A DNA stretch of 26,301 bases, from positions 1 through 26,301 of the forward strand of contig JAGSPS010000017.1 of assembly GCA_018262315.1 (NCBI GenBank), in the 5' to 3' direction. The stretch is from Deltaproteobacteria bacterium (lineage in GTDB: Bacteria > Myxococcota_A > UBA9160 > PR03). The notes beneath the pieces were generated by a model. That model did no database searches. It was not told the DNA's origin and saw only the letters and a program-made list of their open reading frames with translations. A program made the translations under genes and the position numbers. Position 1 is the first letter of the stretch, and every line of letters starts with the position of its first letter. Of this stretch, positions 15,652 through 23,111 are shown in pieces.

Positions 15652-16447
15652 GCTCGGCGATCACCGCCGCGACCCGCGCCGGGAAGTCGGACATCACGCC
15701 GTCGACGCCGAGGTCGAAGAGCCGGTGCATTTCGGCGGGTTCGTTGATCGTCCACACGTGCACGAAGATCCCGTGCGCGTGCGCGTGCGCGACGAACTCG
15801 CGTGTCACGAGCGGCCGGCCACCAAAACCGGGCGGCACCTGCAACGCCATCGGACCGGGCGGCGGCGGCGTGCCGTCGAGCGCGGAACGCACGAAGGCGA
15901 GCACGTCGCCGGCCGAAGCGCTGAGTGCGGGACGCGCGCCGCAGCGGCGCAGGTGTTCGCGCAGGTCGTGCATGATCGGGTCCTCTGCGGCCGCGAGCAG
16001 GACGGAGTCTTCGCGCCCCGCCTTACAGACCGCCGCGACCGTGCCCTCGATCAGCGCCGCGATGTGCTCCTTGATCTCGACGTTGAAATGCAGGCGCGGG
16101 AATGACATGAGGATTTCCTCGAGTGTCGGGATCCGAAGTCCCTGGCCGCGAAAGGGAAACGAGCCGTCGCCGGCCGGATCGAAGCAGTGGCCCGCGTCGA
16201 GCTGGCGCAGCTCTGCGAGGCTGTGGTCGGTGATGCGCCCGCGCCCGTCGGTGGTGCGCTCGAGCACTTCGTCGTGGATCAGCACGAGGGCGCCGTCGCG
16301 CGTCAGGTGGACGTCGGTCTCGAGGATCGCGGCGCCTTGCGCGGCCGCGCGCTCGAACGACTCCAACGTGTTCTCGGGCACCTCGCCGCACGCTCCGCGA
16401 TGGCCGATCACAGTGGGAACGGGGACGTCGAAATACGGATGGTGCAT
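15635..16447 (-). CDS. ugpQ: Glycerophosphodiester phosphodiesterase (cytoplasmic, UgpQ-like)
   Basis: A 270-aa TIM-barrel enzyme that cleaves glycerophosphodiesters, products of phospholipid turnover, to glycerol-3-phosphate and an alcohol. GDPD signatures are VIGHRGACGEVPENTLESF, the metal-binding ETDVHLTRDGALVLIHDE, and ERTTDGRG. FNVEIKE gives a further metal-site glutamate. The end reads VHVWTINEPAEMHRLFDLGVDG, the classic C-terminal block. No signal peptide is seen, so it resembles cytoplasmic UgpQ rather than periplasmic GlpQ. ATG 16447 lies 24 nt from the divergent dcd start; TACCGT on its own strand ends 6 nt before it. Confidence 0.93.
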   Translation of the reverse strand: MHHPYFDVPVPTVIGHRGACGEVPENTLESFERAAAQGAAILETDVHLTRDGALVLIHDEVLERTTDGRGRITDHSLAELRQLDAGHCFDPAGDGSFPFRGQGLRIPTLEEILMSFPRLHFNVEIKEHIAALIEGTVAAVCKAGREDSVLLAAAEDPIMHDLREHLRRCGARPALSASAGDVLAFVRSALDGTPPPPGPMALQVPPGFGGRPLVTREFVAHAHAHGIFVHVWTINEPAEMHRLFDLGVDGVMSDFPARVAAVIAERAAQG

Positions 16448-16452
16448 GCGCC

Positions 16453-16463
16453 TACGGTATCGT
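16453..16463. promoter_or_regulatory. Superimposed divergent -10-like elements between ugpQ and dcd
   Basis: The whole gap is 24 nt. On the minus strand 16459-16454 reads TACCGT, ending 6 nt before the ugpQ ATG. On the plus strand TACGGT (16453-16458) or TATCGT (16458-16463) precede the dcd ATG by 13 and 8 nt. Any promoter elements must therefore overlap, and both messages would be leaderless or nearly so. Core matches are only TA...T. Confidence 0.35.
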
Positions 16464-16471
16464 GCGCCGCC

Positions 16472-16984
16472 ATGTCCGTCCTCACCCGCGACGCAATCCT
16501 GCACGAACTCGAGACGGGCCGGTTGCGCGTCGAGCCGCTCGCGCTCGACCAGATCGGACCGGCTTCGATCGACCTGACGCTCGGCAACGAGATCCGGGTG
16601 CTCACCCCCGGCGCCGGCGCGATCCCGATCCGCGACGAGGTCGACTTCCTCGATCACACCGAGAGCCAGACCCTCGACGAGCCCTATGTGCTGTCGCCCG
16701 GCGGCACCATCCACGGCATCACCGTCGAGAAGATCACGCTGCCGCCCGATCTGTGCGGCTTTCTCGAGGGGCGCAGCCGCTTTGCGCGACTCGGGCTGAT
16801 GATCCACGTCACGTCGGCGTTCGTGCAGCCGGGCGTCTCGAATCGCCAGGTGCTCGAGATGTCGAACGTCGCCGGGCATCCGCTCCAGATCAACGCCGGG
16901 GTGCGACTCTGTCAGATCGTGCTGATGCGCACGGAGGGGCAGGCCGTGTACCGCGGGCGCTTCGCGAATCAGGAGCGTCCCTAG
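16472..16984 (+). CDS. dcd: dCTP deaminase
   Basis: A 170-aa enzyme that deaminates dCTP to dUTP for thymidylate synthesis; some relatives also hydrolyse the dUTP. It shows IGPASIDLTLGNEIRV, then FLEGRSRFARLGLMIHVTS, the nucleotide-binding core of the dCTP deaminase/dUTPase fold. The catalytic glutamate is in VLEMSN, and INAGVRLCQIVL follows, as in Dcd. The length is slightly short of E. coli Dcd (193 aa) but normal for many bacteria. It could be the bifunctional form; sequence alone does not decide. The stop at 16984 is followed at once by the dtd start. Confidence 0.93.
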   Translation: MSVLTRDAILHELETGRLRVEPLALDQIGPASIDLTLGNEIRVLTPGAGAIPIRDEVDFLDHTESQTLDEPYVLSPGGTIHGITVEKITLPPDLCGFLEGRSRFARLGLMIHVTSAFVQPGVSNRQVLEMSNVAGHPLQINAGVRLCQIVLMRTEGQAVYRGRFANQERP

Positions 16985-17434
16985 TTGCGAGCCGTCGCGC
17001 AGCGCGTGCGGTGCGCGCGGATCCGCGTGGACGGCGAGCTCGTCGGCGAAATGGGGGAGGGATTGCTGGCGCTGGTCGGCGTCGCGCGCGACGACACGGC
17101 CGCGCGCGCCGCGGAGCTCGCCCACAAGCTCGTCCACCTGCGCGTCTTCGAGGACGCGGCGGGCAAGATGAACGCTTCGCTGCTCGACACGGGCGGCGCG
17201 CTCGGCGTGGTGTCGCAGTTCACGCTCCTCGGCGACGCGCGAAAGGGACGCCGGCCGTCGTTCACCGAAGCCGCGCCTTCCGAGCAGGCCGAGCCGCTCG
17301 TCGAGGCGGTCTGTCGCGAGGCGCGCGCGCTGGGCGTCGCGGTCGTCACCGGACGCTTCCGCGCCGCCATGGACGTCGAACTGTTGAACGCCGGCCCCGT
17401 CACGATCCTGCTGGACACCGAGCGCAAGTTCTGA
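16985..17434 (+). CDS. dtd: D-aminoacyl-tRNA deacylase
   Basis: A 149-aa cytoplasmic enzyme that hydrolyses D-amino acids from mischarged tRNA. The family motifs are VVSQFTLLGDARKGRRPSF, holding the SQ-x-T active site, and LLNAGPVTILLDTE, holding the Gly-Pro pair that screens chirality. Length is typical (E. coli Dtd 145 aa). The TTG start directly follows the dcd stop with no gap, and the protein begins MRAVAQRV as homologues do, so the start is secure. Confidence 0.95.
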   Translation: MRAVAQRVRCARIRVDGELVGEMGEGLLALVGVARDDTAARAAELAHKLVHLRVFEDAAGKMNASLLDTGGALGVVSQFTLLGDARKGRRPSFTEAAPSEQAEPLVEAVCREARALGVAVVTGRFRAAMDVELLNAGPVTILLDTERKF

Positions 17435-17442
17435 GCGCGGAC

Positions 17443-17952
17443 ATGCCCCCGCAATCCCTGTGTCTGTGGGCGAGGCTTGCGGTTTCGTCGTACGCGGCCG
17501 CGGCCGCGCTTGGCTTCGTCCTGTCGCTGCCGGCGATGCCCGTTGCTGCAGGGAACGAGACCGAACCGGAAGGGGAGGACGCCGGCCGCGAGGGCGAGGC
17601 GGGACTCGGCGTTGCGGCGGGGCTCATCTCGATCGTCTACGCGCCCGCAAAGGTCCTGTACGCGGCGGGCGGCGGGCTGGTCGCCGGTCTGGCCTACGTG
17701 CTCTCGGCGGGCGACCAGGATGTCACGGAGCCGATCCTGACGCCGTCGCTGCGCGGGGACTACGTCGTCACGCCGGCGCATCTGCGCGGCGAGCGGCCGC
17801 TCGAGTTCATCGGGCGCGAGCCGGAAGACCGCGCCCAGCGCGACGAGCCGGGCCACCGGGAAGCCAGCGCGTCGGGCGACGGGCTCGACGCCGCGCCGTC
17901 CGTATCGAGCGATGCGAGCGAATCCAGCGCGCCTACCACTGAGTCGCAGTAG
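17443..17952 (+). CDS. Hypothetical exported or membrane protein
   Basis: A 169-aa protein I do not recognise. It has a hydrophobic N-terminal segment (about residues 12-36) with a possible signal-peptidase site near PVAAGNE, then an acidic stretch, then a Gly/Ala-rich hydrophobic region (about residues 54-83; IVYAPAKVLYAAGGGLVAGL) that could be one or two membrane segments. The C-terminal 50 residues are Ser/Glu/Asp-rich and probably disordered. Third-position GC bias and the 8-nt spacing from dtd support a real gene. It lies 25 nt before ccdA. The function cannot be assigned. Confidence 0.7.
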   Translation: MPPQSLCLWARLAVSSYAAAAALGFVLSLPAMPVAAGNETEPEGEDAGREGEAGLGVAAGLISIVYAPAKVLYAAGGGLVAGLAYVLSAGDQDVTEPILTPSLRGDYVVTPAHLRGERPLEFIGREPEDRAQRDEPGHREASASGDGLDAAPSVSSDASESSAPTTESQ

Positions 17953-17977
17953 CGGCCGCAATCGGTCGAGGATCCCC

Positions 17978-18748
17978 GTGGACGCACCGGGTTCGCTTCT
18001 TACCGCCTTCGCCGCCGGCCTGCTCTCGGTGCTCTCGCCGTGCGTGCTGCCGCTGCTGCCCGCCTACCTCTCGCTCGTCTCGGGAATCTCGGTCGAGGAG
18101 CTGCGCTCGCAGGGCTCCGACGTAGCCGTGCGGCGTCGCGTGATGCTCGCGTCGGTTTCGTTCGTGCTCGGTTTCTCGACCGTCTTCGTGGTGCTCGGCG
18201 CGTCGGCGACGCTGCTCGGCAGCGTGCTGCGCGGCTTCCGCCTCGACGTCTTCGGGTTCGAGGTCGGTGTCGCGCAGATCGCGGGCGTGCTGATCGTCCT
18301 GATGGGGCTGCATCTCACCGGGGTGATCCAGATCCCGTTGCTGTACCGGGAGAAGCGCTTCGAGGGACCGACCGGGCCGACGAGTCTGTTCGGCGCGGGC
18401 CTCGTCGGTGCGGCGTTCGCGTTCGGCTGGACGCCCTGCGTCGGGCCGATCCTCGGCGGCATCCTCACGCTCGCCGGCGCGCGCGACACGGTGCTCGAGG
18501 GGATGGGGTTGCTCACGGTCTACTCGGCCGGGCTCGCGGTGCCGTTCCTGCTGACGGCGTGGAGCGTCGAGCACTTCCTCAGCGCGCTGCGCCGGTTTCG
18601 CAATCACTTCCGCACCATCGAACTCGTTTCGGGCGCGCTGCTGATCGCCGTCGGAGTGCTGGTGTTCACCGATCAACTCACGCGGATCAACCAGTATTTC
18701 TCCTTCCTCGAAGAGATCGTGGTGAAGCTCGAAGAGGCGCTGCTCTGA
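17978..18748 (+). CDS. ccdA: CcdA / DsbD-like thiol-disulfide electron transporter
   Basis: A 256-aa inner-membrane protein of about six helices that carries electrons from cytoplasmic thioredoxin to extracytoplasmic thiol proteins, for cytochrome c maturation or disulfide repair. The two redox cysteines are C22 (VLSPCVLPLLPAY) and C154 (FGWTPCVGPILGG), both in their standard Pro-Cys motifs. The GTG start at 17978 is chosen since GAGGA lies 5 nt upstream; longer in-frame starts would run into the preceding gene. The next gene is a TlpA-like thioredoxin, the natural partner, overlapping its stop. Confidence 0.94.
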   Translation: MDAPGSLLTAFAAGLLSVLSPCVLPLLPAYLSLVSGISVEELRSQGSDVAVRRRVMLASVSFVLGFSTVFVVLGASATLLGSVLRGFRLDVFGFEVGVAQIAGVLIVLMGLHLTGVIQIPLLYREKRFEGPTGPTSLFGAGLVGAAFAFGWTPCVGPILGGILTLAGARDTVLEGMGLLTVYSAGLAVPFLLTAWSVEHFLSALRRFRNHFRTIELVSGALLIAVGVLVFTDQLTRINQYFSFLEEIVVKLEEALL

Positions 18749-19236
18749 AGACGCGGTGGCTCGCGATCGCCGCAGCCGTGTTGCTCGGATGCGGCGAAGC
18801 CGGCGTCGCGCGACCGGCGCGGCCGGCCCCCGCGTTCGCGCTGACCGACTTGCAGGGCAAGACCGTGAGCCTCGCCGATTTCGCAGGGCGCACGGTGGTG
18901 ATCGACTTCTGGGCGACCTGGTGCACCCCGTGCAAGAAGCAGATTCCCGTGCTCAACGCCTTCCACGAGTCGCCCGCCGGTCGCGACGTCGCGCTGCTCG
19001 GCATCGCGGTGGATGCGGACGGGAGCGAGGTGGTCGCGCCCTTCGCCGCGGAACACCGGATCCAGTACCCCGTGCTGCTCGGCGACGAAGCGCTCGCCTT
19101 CGATTACGGGGCGCCGGGTTTCCCGGCCCTCGCGGTCGTCGATCCCCACGGCCGCATCGACTCGCTGCATCTCGGCGTGATCGGCCGCTCGGCCCTCGAA
19201 GCCGCCGTCGACGACGCCCGCGGGCGCCCGCCCTGA
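18745..19236 (+). CDS. TlpA/ResA-like thioredoxin lipoprotein
   Basis: A 163-aa membrane-anchored periplasmic thioredoxin. The N-terminus KTRWLAIAAAVLLGCG is a lipoprotein signal with lipobox LLGC (C16). The thioredoxin fold has VIDFWATWCTPCKKQIPVL with redox C60 and C63, and the cis-Pro loop GAPGFPALAVVD. It would receive electrons from CcdA and reduce target disulfides such as apocytochrome c. The start is unusual: a CTG overlapping the ccdA stop as CTGA, with AGAGG about 7 nt upstream. No ATG, GTG or TTG gives the signal peptide; GTG 18778 would remove most of it. Confidence 0.88.
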   Translation: MKTRWLAIAAAVLLGCGEAGVARPARPAPAFALTDLQGKTVSLADFAGRTVVIDFWATWCTPCKKQIPVLNAFHESPAGRDVALLGIAVDADGSEVVAPFAAEHRIQYPVLLGDEALAFDYGAPGFPALAVVDPHGRIDSLHLGVIGRSALEAAVDDARGRPP

Positions 19237-19286
19237 TCCCCCAGCCGCGCCTCAAGCGGCCTCCCGCAACGGTCGAAACGAACGCC

Positions 19287-19985
19287 GTGGACTCCGCGGC
19301 GCTCTCCGGATCGGCAACGCCCGAGCTTGGCGAAACGGCGCTCGGCGTGCGCCGCGACTTCGAGCGCGTCGCGCAGGCCGGGGAGTCGATCTTCGAGTCG
19401 GGCGAGCCGGCCGACGCCTTCTACGTGCTGCTCGCGGGCGAGGTGCTGCTGCTCGACACCAGTCGCGGCGGCGTGTCGCGGCTCGTCGCGCGCCTCGGTC
19501 CCGGCGATTCCGTCGGCGAAACCGATTCGCTGCTGGGACGCGCCCGCGGCGCGCGCGCGGTGGCCGCGACCGACGCGCGCCTGCTGCGCCTCGATCGCGC
19601 CACCTTCCGTTCGATGTGTCTCGAGCGGCCCGACATCGCGGTGCAGGTGATCGAGCGCCTCGCGCAGCGCTCTTCCGATCTCGAGCGGCGGCTCGCGGCG
19701 CTCGGCATGAACGACCTGGTCCGGCCCGTGGCGCGCGGCCTGCTGGAATCCGCCGGCGGCGCGGGCGGCCCGGCGGAGTCCCGCGCGACGACCTCGCTGC
19801 GCGGACTCGCGGAAGCGGCAGGCCTTTCGCTGCGCGAAACCCATCGCGGCCTGCAGGAACTCTTCGACCGCAAGCTCGTGCGGCTCGTCGACGACGCGCT
19901 GCAGGTCCCCGATCGCGGCGCGCTCGAGGCATGTCTCCAGGATGGCAACGCGTCCGACGCGACCAACTCCGGCCGGTCTTCCTGA
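19287..19985 (+). CDS. Crp/Fnr-family transcriptional regulator
   Basis: A 232-aa DNA-binding regulator. Residues about 20-125 form a cyclic-nucleotide-binding-type beta roll (ESGEPADAFYVLLAGEVLL, then LGPGDSVGETDSLLGRARGA and ARLLRLDRATFRSM). A long linking helix follows, then a winged helix (about 170-215: SLRGLAEAAGLSLRETHRGLQ, FDRKLVRLVDDALQVPD). No N-terminal Fnr cysteines are seen, so oxygen sensing by an Fe-S cluster is unlikely; the ligand is unknown. GTG 19287 is the closest usual start; a CTG at 19233 would overlap the tlpA-like stop as CTGA and add 18 residues. The context suggests it could control the thiol genes or lptD, which is inference. Confidence 0.87.
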   Translation: MDSAALSGSATPELGETALGVRRDFERVAQAGESIFESGEPADAFYVLLAGEVLLLDTSRGGVSRLVARLGPGDSVGETDSLLGRARGARAVAATDARLLRLDRATFRSMCLERPDIAVQVIERLAQRSSDLERRLAALGMNDLVRPVARGLLESAGGAGGPAESRATTSLRGLAEAAGLSLRETHRGLQELFDRKLVRLVDDALQVPDRGALEACLQDGNASDATNSGRSS

Positions 19986-19996
19986 TCCATCCTTCG

Positions 19997-20026
19997 TTGA
20001 CCCATTCGGAACGCGTGCGGTAGCTT
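19997..20026 (+). promoter_or_regulatory. Candidate sigma-70-type promoter for lptD
   Basis: TTGACC (19997-20002, 5 of 6 to consensus) and TAGCTT (20021-20026, 3 of 6) are 18 nt apart, just after the regulator's stop. This is the best -35/-10 pair I found in the window. Confidence 0.4.
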
Positions 20027-20101
20027 GGCCTCGCTCTGACCGGGGGGCGAGCCATTCGAGACCGAGGGGACAGGTCTGGCGCGGCGTGGCGCCGTGCGCA
20101 C

Positions 20102-22456
20102 TTGCACGTCGTCGCGTTGCTGGCGGCGTCGCTGTTCGGCGGCGCAGCGCTCGCGCAGCCCATGGACGTCACCGCGGACGAGGTCGAGTACCAGGCCGAC
20201 CGCGACATCTACGTCGGCCGCGGCCACGTCGTGATCACGCAGCAGGGCAAGACGCTCACGGCCGACCACGTGCTGTTCAGCAACAAGACGCGCCAGGGTG
20301 TCGCCACCGGCAACGTGGTCGTGAAGGACGGCACCGACGTTCTGCACGCCCCGTTCCTGCAGTTCAACATCGATACCGTCGAAGGCGTCGTCTACGACGG
20401 CGAACTCGACTCGCCGGGCGGCGGCTATCGCATGCAGGGTCGCGAAGTGCGCAAGACCGGACCGAACTCGTATGCATTCGAGGGCGGCCGCTTCACGACC
20501 TGCCGCTGCCCCGAGAAGACCGACCGCGATCCCTGGGCGGTGCGCGCGCAGAAAGCCGAGCTCGACCTCGACGGCTACGGCCGCGCGCGCAACTCGACGC
20601 TCGAGATCCTCGGCGTTCCGGTGTTCTGGGTTCCGTACGTCGTGTATCCGCTCAGGCGCGAGCGCCAGACCGGCTTCCTGTTCCCGCAAGGCGGCACGTC
20701 GAGTCAGAGCGGCGGCAACATCAACGTGCCGTTCTTCTGGGCGGCGCGCGACGATCTGAACGTGATGTTGGAGGCCGACTACCAGTTCAAGCGGGGTTTC
20801 AAACCGTCCGCCGAGATCGACTACGTATTCGGCGAGCGCGGCCGCAGCACGCTCTACGGCACCTACATCCACGACAACGACATCGACCCGAGTTCTCCGA
20901 CGGCGACCTTCGGCGACGATCGCTGGGGTACCACCTGGACGCACGTCCAGGATCTGCCGGCGGGATCGTGGATGGCGGCGGACGTCGCGGCCGTGTCCGA
21001 CAACCAGTTCCCGTTCGACTTCAGCGATTTCCGCAGCTACCGCCGCGATCGATTTCTGCAATCGACCGGGCTCGTGGGCACCAGCTTCTACGGGCCGACC
21101 AAGCGCTTCGGCGCGACGCTCGCCGCGCAGTCCACCGACGACATCCAGAACCCGGACGACGAGGATCGCGACGACGTGATCCTGCAGCGGCTGCCGAAAT
21201 TCGCGCTCGCGGCGCTGCCCGGTTCGGCGCCCGTTCTGCCGGGGTTGGTCACGGGCGGCGACGTCGAGTTCGTGAACTACCAGCCCTACGGCGATCCGGC
21301 CGACCACTTCGACCGCTCGCTGCTCGTGAACGACCTCTTCTACGACACCGGCTTCGACGCGATCGCCGACGGCGACGAACGCAACAGCAATGGCCGCAAG
21401 GTCCCGACCGACGCGCACCGCGACGATCAGACGGCGCTGCAATCGGGACCCGAGGGCGACGGCCGTTTCCAGGAGGGCGAGCCGCTCGCGGACCACGGAC
21501 AGCGCGTCCTCGCCCGACCGCGCATCTCCTATCCATTCCAACTCGGCAACGTGCTCGAAGTGGTCCCCGAGGCCGGCTACTACGGCACGTTCTACAACTC
21601 CGACTTGCGCGGCGGCGACCAGCGCAGCCTCTTCACCGGCAGCGTCGAGATGCGGGCAAAGGTACGCGGATCGCTGTCGATGCCGTTCGGGATGGGCGTT
21701 GCCGCGCACGTCGTCGAGCCGTACATCGGTTGGGTGGGCGTGTCGCAGACGGGGCAGAACGACAACCCGGTCTTCGTGCCGAGGACGGCGGTTCCCCAGG
21801 AGCGGCTGCGTCTGCTCGAACCCGACAACCTCACGCTCGACCCCGCCGATCGCATCGCGGAAGCGAGCAACCTGATGCTGGGCGTCACCAACCGCTTCTT
21901 CGGCGACGCCAGGGGCAACCTGCTCGCCGAGTTGTCGGTCTACTCGCAGTACCGGATGGCCGACGGCGAGTGGGGGCCGGCCGTGGCGCAGGGGAAGGTG
22001 TCGCTGCCGCTGGGCCTGCTGCTGCGCTTCCACTCGGTGGTCGACTTCCAGCCCACCGAGATGGCGGACGGCCTCGTCGACTTCGGTTGGGCGCGCTGGG
22101 GTCACCAGGTGAGCCTGCGCTACCGCTACGTGCGCGACATCCCCCAGGTGTTCGAGAACTTCCAGCAGAACGACCGCTATGAGAACTTCACCGACAGCTT
22201 CACGAGCATCAATCAGCTCAGCGGCGTCGGACGCTGGCAGGCCACCGAGCACTGGGCCTTCACCTACGTTGGATCGTTCAGCTTCGACAACTCGATCTCG
22301 CTGATCAATCAGTTCGGTATCGAGTACCTCTCGAAGTGCCGGTGCTGGGCGGTTCGCTTCGAAATGGACGAGGACCGCACGCGGGGGTTCGAGTGGAGGC
22401 TGCGCTATCGGCTGGTGGGGCTCGGCGATCGGAAGCAGCAACTCTTCACGCGTTGA
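20102..22456 (+). CDS. lptD: LPS-assembly outer-membrane protein LptD
   Basis: A 784-aa beta-barrel that, with LptE, inserts lipopolysaccharide into the outer leaflet of the outer membrane. After a signal peptide (LLAASLFGGAALA) comes an OstA/LptA-like jellyroll (about 20-115: VTADEVEYQADRDIYVGRG, KTLTADHVLF), then the barrel. Paired cysteines C134/C136 (TTCRCPE) and C746/C748 (SKCRCWAVRFEM) match the two Cys pairs that E. coli LptD joins by disulfides across domains. The start is uncertain: TTG 20102 leaves a signal peptide without basic residues, whereas in-frame ATT 20054 or CTG 20036 would supply them (WRRAH). Its presence shows an LPS-bearing diderm. Confidence 0.93.
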   Translation: MHVVALLAASLFGGAALAQPMDVTADEVEYQADRDIYVGRGHVVITQQGKTLTADHVLFSNKTRQGVATGNVVVKDGTDVLHAPFLQFNIDTVEGVVYDGELDSPGGGYRMQGREVRKTGPNSYAFEGGRFTTCRCPEKTDRDPWAVRAQKAELDLDGYGRARNSTLEILGVPVFWVPYVVYPLRRERQTGFLFPQGGTSSQSGGNINVPFFWAARDDLNVMLEADYQFKRGFKPSAEIDYVFGERGRSTLYGTYIHDNDIDPSSPTATFGDDRWGTTWTHVQDLPAGSWMAADVAAVSDNQFPFDFSDFRSYRRDRFLQSTGLVGTSFYGPTKRFGATLAAQSTDDIQNPDDEDRDDVILQRLPKFALAALPGSAPVLPGLVTGGDVEFVNYQPYGDPADHFDRSLLVNDLFYDTGFDAIADGDERNSNGRKVPTDAHRDDQTALQSGPEGDGRFQEGEPLADHGQRVLARPRISYPFQLGNVLEVVPEAGYYGTFYNSDLRGGDQRSLFTGSVEMRAKVRGSLSMPFGMGVAAHVVEPYIGWVGVSQTGQNDNPVFVPRTAVPQERLRLLEPDNLTLDPADRIAEASNLMLGVTNRFFGDARGNLLAELSVYSQYRMADGEWGPAVAQGKVSLPLGLLLRFHSVVDFQPTEMADGLVDFGWARWGHQVSLRYRYVRDIPQVFENFQQNDRYENFTDSFTSINQLSGVGRWQATEHWAFTYVGSFSFDNSISLINQFGIEYLSKCRCWAVRFEMDEDRTRGFEWRLRYRLVGLGDRKQQLFTR

Positions 22457-22457
22457 C

Positions 22458-22469
22458 GCCCCGGCGGGC
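22458..22469 (+). terminator. Possible weak terminator after lptD
   Basis: GCCC (22458-22461) and GGGC (22466-22469) form a 4-bp stem with loop CGGC, followed by CTTTGCTTT, the only T-rich stretch in this gap. The stem is short, so read-through into trpG is likely. Confidence 0.25.
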
Positions 22470-22517
22470 CTTTGCTTTGATCGCGACCTGGTCCCCGCCA
22501 TCCCCCACGGAACCCGC

Positions 22518-23111
22518 GTGTCCGCCCGCATTCTCGTCGTCGACAACTACGACTCCTTCACCTTCAACCTGGTGCAGCTGATCGAGGTGCTCGGGGCCGA
22601 GGCCGAAGTCGTGCGCAACGACGTCGAGCCGGCCGAAGCGCTCGCTGCGCGCGGGCCCGACGGCGTCGTGCTCTCGCCCGGACCGGGTACACCCGAGCGC
22701 GCCGGGGTCACGCTCGACGCCGTGCGCTGCTTCGCGGCACGGGGCACGCCCGTGCTCGGCGTCTGTCTCGGCCACCAGGCGATCGGCGTCGCGTTCGGCG
22801 GGAGCGTCGCGCGGGCGCGCGTGCCGCGGCACGGCAAGTCCGTGGCGATCCGGCACGACGGCGCGGGCGTCTTCCGCGGCCTGGCCGATCCCTTCGAGGC
22901 CGCGCTCTATCACTCGCTGGTGATCGACGAGGAGCGGCTGCCCGCTGCGCTCCAGATCACGGCGCGCAGCCCCGAGGGCGAGGTGATGGGCGTCCGGCAT
23001 CGCGAGCTGCCGCTCGAAGGCGTGCAGTTCCATCCCGAGTCCGTGCTGACACCGGGGGGTCGCGCGCTGGTCGCGAATTTCGTGGCGCGCTGCGGCGGAT
23101 TGCCTTCGTGA
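22518..23111 (+). CDS. trpG: Anthranilate synthase glutaminase subunit (component II; TrpG/PabA)
   Basis: A 197-aa class I glutamine amidotransferase that supplies ammonia to TrpE for anthranilate, or to PabB for folate. ILVVDNYDSFTFNLVQ opens the protein. LSPGPGTPE, the nucleophile C83 in GVCLGHQAIG, and the His-Glu pair in VQFHPESVLT complete the active site. The start is GTG 22518. Its place at the head of trpDCFB marks it as TrpG, though such proteins often serve both pathways. No trpE is upstream; lptD ends 61 nt before. Confidence 0.95.
   Translation: MSARILVVDNYDSFTFNLVQLIEVLGAEAEVVRNDVEPAEALAARGPDGVVLSPGPGTPERAGVTLDAVRCFAARGTPVLGVCLGHQAIGVAFGGSVARARVPRHGKSVAIRHDGAGVFRGLADPFEAALYHSLVIDEERLPAALQITARSPEGEVMGVRHRELPLEGVQFHPESVLTPGGRALVANFVARCGGLPS

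Noticed and set aside
22457..22517. trp attenuator or leader peptide
   Set aside because: The 61-nt gap holds no short frame with tandem Trp codons and no antiterminator-like pair.
19421..22546. Minus-strand open frame of about 1040 codons opposite lptD
   Set aside because: It is antisense to a clear LptD with conserved cysteine pairs. The protein is His/Arg/Val-rich without any domain, a usual by-product of G/C-rich third positions.
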